From: Spirochaetaceae bacterium
GTDB lineage: Bacteria; Spirochaetota; Spirochaetia; DSM-27196; PWMO01
Length of the DNA stretch: 6,344 nt
Reading direction: 5' to 3'
Assembly (NCBI GenBank): GCA_003558175.1
Contig: PWMO01000518.1
Location: forward strand, 1 to 6,344
The notes under the pieces are model-generated. The model had not been told where the DNA came from. It made no database searches and worked only from the letters and a program-made list of their open reading frames with translations. The stretch's first letter is position 1, and the number at the start of each line of letters is the position of its first letter. Positions 4,260 through 6,344 of this stretch are shown here, piece by piece. The position numbers and the translations under genes are program-made.

Positions 4260-6338
4260 CTAGTAGTGCAGCCCGCGCAGACTGAACAGCCGTCTCAGTA
4301 ACCCGCGGCGGCCGTTGCGGCGGCTCTCGCGCACCACTTCACGGTAGCTCCGCAGCAGCGACTGCCACATCGACAGCCGTTCGTCACCGGGCGTGCGATC
4401 TCGGTAGCGCAGCCGGGTATAGTCCGACGCGAAGCGGCGCAGCTCGCCGTAGCGGCCGGCGTACTCCATGGCGGTCTCTGATCGCGGCTTGATCTCGTAG
4501 CCGGCCGCTGCCAGTTTCATCAGCAGTGCGGTGTAGAGGGCCGCGGCGCCACGATAGCCGCGCCGCCGAGCAACCATCACCAGGTAGCTCTCGCGGCCAT
4601 ACCGATACAGGTAGAGCGAGACCAGGGTGAGCAGCGAAAGCCCGATAAGCGTCATTCCGACCTCGCGCCACGGAAATACAAAGCCGGCCATGCGGTCGGT
4701 GCGCGGATCGAGCATTGGGATGACCACCTTGAGCTCGTTGGGGTCATCACCGGCCGCGGGCGGAATGGCGTGCGAAGTTGGCTCGAAATCGATCCACCCG
4801 TAGCCCGGAACGTAGTACTGGACCCACGAGTGCCGATGCGACGTGGTCACCAGATAGAGCTCATGCAGTGAGTAGTCCTGCAGTTCCTCAATCTGCTGCT
4901 GCAGCACCCAGAGCCCCTGCACGTGCGACATCGTCTGCAGCCCGCGCGAGGCGAGGTAGCCGGTGACTACGCGCGACGGTATGCCCGCCATTCGCCCGAG
5001 GATGGCCGCGGTGTTCGAAAACTCAACGCAGTCGCCCGTTCTTGTGTCGGCAACAAAGCGCGCCATGTGCACGGTTGAGACGTTGTCGTCGTAGCCGGCC
5101 TTGTACTGAAAATCGGAGAAACTGCGCAGGATGGCGTCGATGGTCTGAAAGTGTCCTCCGTCGGCGGGCACTCGCTCATCGAGGTGCCGCTGGAAGATCT
5201 CGCGGTGCTCTTCGCGCAGCTCGATATCCAGGAACGGCGCCAGCCGCTCTGCGTCGCGTTCCGTCAGGCGGTGGGCCCGGGAAAGCTCACCGGCGCCGGG
5301 CACGCTCATCTGCGACACCGAGGAGTAATGGTAACTGAACGGATAGTAGTTTGACCGGTATACGGTTGGTTCCACCGCATAGGGCCGGTACTGCAACACG
5401 CGGTCAGGAATGGTTGAGATGAAGCGAATATCCTCCAGTCTCCGTGCCCGGTCGGGTGAACGGTCACGGTTGCGCCAGGTACCGATCAGGCGCATGGAGG
5501 TGAGATCGTTGAGCGGCTCGTCAAGCGCGCGCTGAAAGCCGCGCACCGTATCAAACCGGTCACGGTAGGCGTCGGCGGCGTACACCGGATCGCGCGCGGC
5601 AGCAACCACCATCACCGCGCGCTGTTCTGTCGGGCCGTCACCGTTGCTGCCGGTGCTGCCCCACTGATCGGCCGGCACGCCTTCGAGCCCGCCGCCCGGG
5701 TGCCGATCGTCACCATCGCCGTTGAGCTCGCCTACGCTTCCATCGCCGCGCAGGCTGCCGTTGGGCATGCCGTCACCCCACTCGTTCATCGGAATCGGCC
5801 GTGATTCCGCCGGCCGGTTCAGCAGATTCACCACCGGGTTATGGTCCAGAAAACCGGCAGGCAGAACGAACGCCACCAGCAGCAGAACCGGGAGCACAGC
5901 CGCCAGAAATGCCACTGCCTCGCGACCTACTCGCCCGCGTGCACGATCGGTAATCTTGCGCCGGTGCGTGGGCTCCGCCGCAGTCGACCCGGCGAAGGCC
6001 GAGCGGCGCGAAGCAGCGTACAGCAGCAATCCGTGCAGCAGGAACGCGGCAATCAGAAGCGAGAACAGCACTCCGGACGCCGTAGCGCTCGCCGCGAATA
6101 TCTCCTCCGACGCGCGCGAGAATACCAGCAGTCGGTAGAAGATGAACGCCAGGAAAAACTGCTCCAGCGCAAACGCCCAGCGCACGCGCGCCCCGATGTG
6201 AAACACCAGCACGGTAGTGAGAAAGCCGCCGGCTCCGGCGGCGAGCGCAAGCTGAAACGAAGAATCGAATCCCGAGACAGCGGCGGCGAAGGCAAGCAGA
6301 ACCAGCAGCGAGGTCAACAGCCAGCGCCCCGGACGCAT
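4260..6338 (-). CDS. Membrane-anchored transglutaminase-like protein (TgpA-type layout)
   Basis: This 692-residue protein has about five N-terminal helices (near 6-22, 30-49, 54-74, 84-108, 141-163), an extracytoplasmic part, a sixth helix (about 558-578) and a cytoplasmic tail. After a Gly/Asp/Asn-rich linker (about 185-238) and a domain at 240-390, the transglutaminase-like core carries TRTGDCVEFSNTAAILGRM with Cys437, HRHSWVQYYV with His503 and YGWIDFEPTS with Asp517, the complete catalytic triad of the family. GIPSRVVTGYL (452-462) is the usual strand after the Cys helix. The tail (about 595-670) resembles the DUF4129 region that follows such cores, and ends in an Arg-rich stretch. Family members cleave or cross-link peptide substrates on the periplasmic side and are often encoded after MoxR-type ATPase and DUF58 genes; none is visible because the window ends here. 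The spacing from Cys to His (66 residues) is longer than I expect for TgpA-type proteins. The ATG at 6338 lies 6 nt from the window edge and the frame is open beyond it, so an earlier start is possible. The protein is probably a peptidase-like or transamidating envelope enzyme; substrate unknown. Confidence 0.92.
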   Translation of the reverse strand: MRPGRWLLTSLLVLLAFAAAVSGFDSSFQLALAAGAGGFLTTVLVFHIGARVRWAFALEQFFLAFIFYRLLVFSRASEEIFAASATASGVLFSLLIAAFLLHGLLLYAASRRSAFAGSTAAEPTHRRKITDRARGRVGREAVAFLAAVLPVLLLVAFVLPAGFLDHNPVVNLLNRPAESRPIPMNEWGDGMPNGSLRGDGSVGELNGDGDDRHPGGGLEGVPADQWGSTGSNGDGPTEQRAVMVVAAARDPVYAADAYRDRFDTVRGFQRALDEPLNDLTSMRLIGTWRNRDRSPDRARRLEDIRFISTIPDRVLQYRPYAVEPTVYRSNYYPFSYHYSSVSQMSVPGAGELSRAHRLTERDAERLAPFLDIELREEHREIFQRHLDERVPADGGHFQTIDAILRSFSDFQYKAGYDDNVSTVHMARFVADTRTGDCVEFSNTAAILGRMAGIPSRVVTGYLASRGLQTMSHVQGLWVLQQQIEELQDYSLHELYLVTTSHRHSWVQYYVPGYGWIDFEPTSHAIPPAAGDDPNELKVVIPMLDPRTDRMAGFVFPWREVGMTLIGLSLLTLVSLYLYRYGRESYLVMVARRRGYRGAAALYTALLMKLAAAGYEIKPRSETAMEYAGRYGELRRFASDYTRLRYRDRTPGDERLSMWQSLLRSYREVVRESRRNGRRGLLRRLFSLRGLHY

Positions 6339-6344
6339 GCGCGG

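Noticed and set aside
3835..4263. Plus-strand frame with a repetitive hydrophobic end (LVMLVMLLMLVML)
   Set aside because: The hydrophobic run is only the reverse complement of the 9-bp ATG repeat; no start context or family supports a gene.

Overview
The window is GC-rich chromosomal DNA (clearly above 60% GC by eye) from what looks like a Gram-negative, double-membraned bacterium. It holds two predicted lipoproteins, one of them a BamB/PQQ-like beta-propeller, plus a membrane-anchored transglutaminase-like protein. I cannot fix the taxon. The style of the TPR lipoprotein and the transglutaminase would suit a high-GC spirochaete, but that is a weak impression. I see no tRNA, rRNA, CRISPR array, transposase, integrase or attachment site. 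The window reads as host core or accessory sequence rather than a mobile element.

All four genes lie on the minus strand, so transcription runs from high to low coordinates. In that order they are: (1) a membrane-anchored transglutaminase-like protein with a Cys-His-Asp triad (6338 to 4260); (2) a PQQ-like beta-propeller lipoprotein (4256 to 2742, with a debatable start); (3) a 12-helix MFS transporter (2636 to 1413); (4) a TPR-type lipoprotein (start at 1359 or 1341) that leaves the window at base 1 still open. The fourth gene has no stop codon inside the window, so it is easily missed, yet it reads cleanly for 453 codons.

Genes 1 and 2 are almost contiguous (3 nt from stop to the most upstream start) and are probably translated from one message. 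A 105-nt gap separates genes 2 and 3. It contains two potential hairpins and a good sigma70-type promoter (TTGACC, 17 nt, TATTCT) placed so close to the MFS GTG that the transcript would be leaderless or nearly so. Genes 3 and 4 are 53 nt apart, with a small hairpin directly before the first possible start of gene 4.

The common theme is the cell envelope: a periplasm-facing transglutaminase fold, two lipid-anchored periplasmic scaffold-type proteins (propeller and TPR) and an exporter-like permease. No substrate can be read from the sequence. The most unusual stretch is the 5' end of the propeller gene. There a 9-bp repeat supplies four in-frame ATG codons and a 12-bp repeat encodes an RSWH tract, all ahead of the signal-peptide hydrophobic core.
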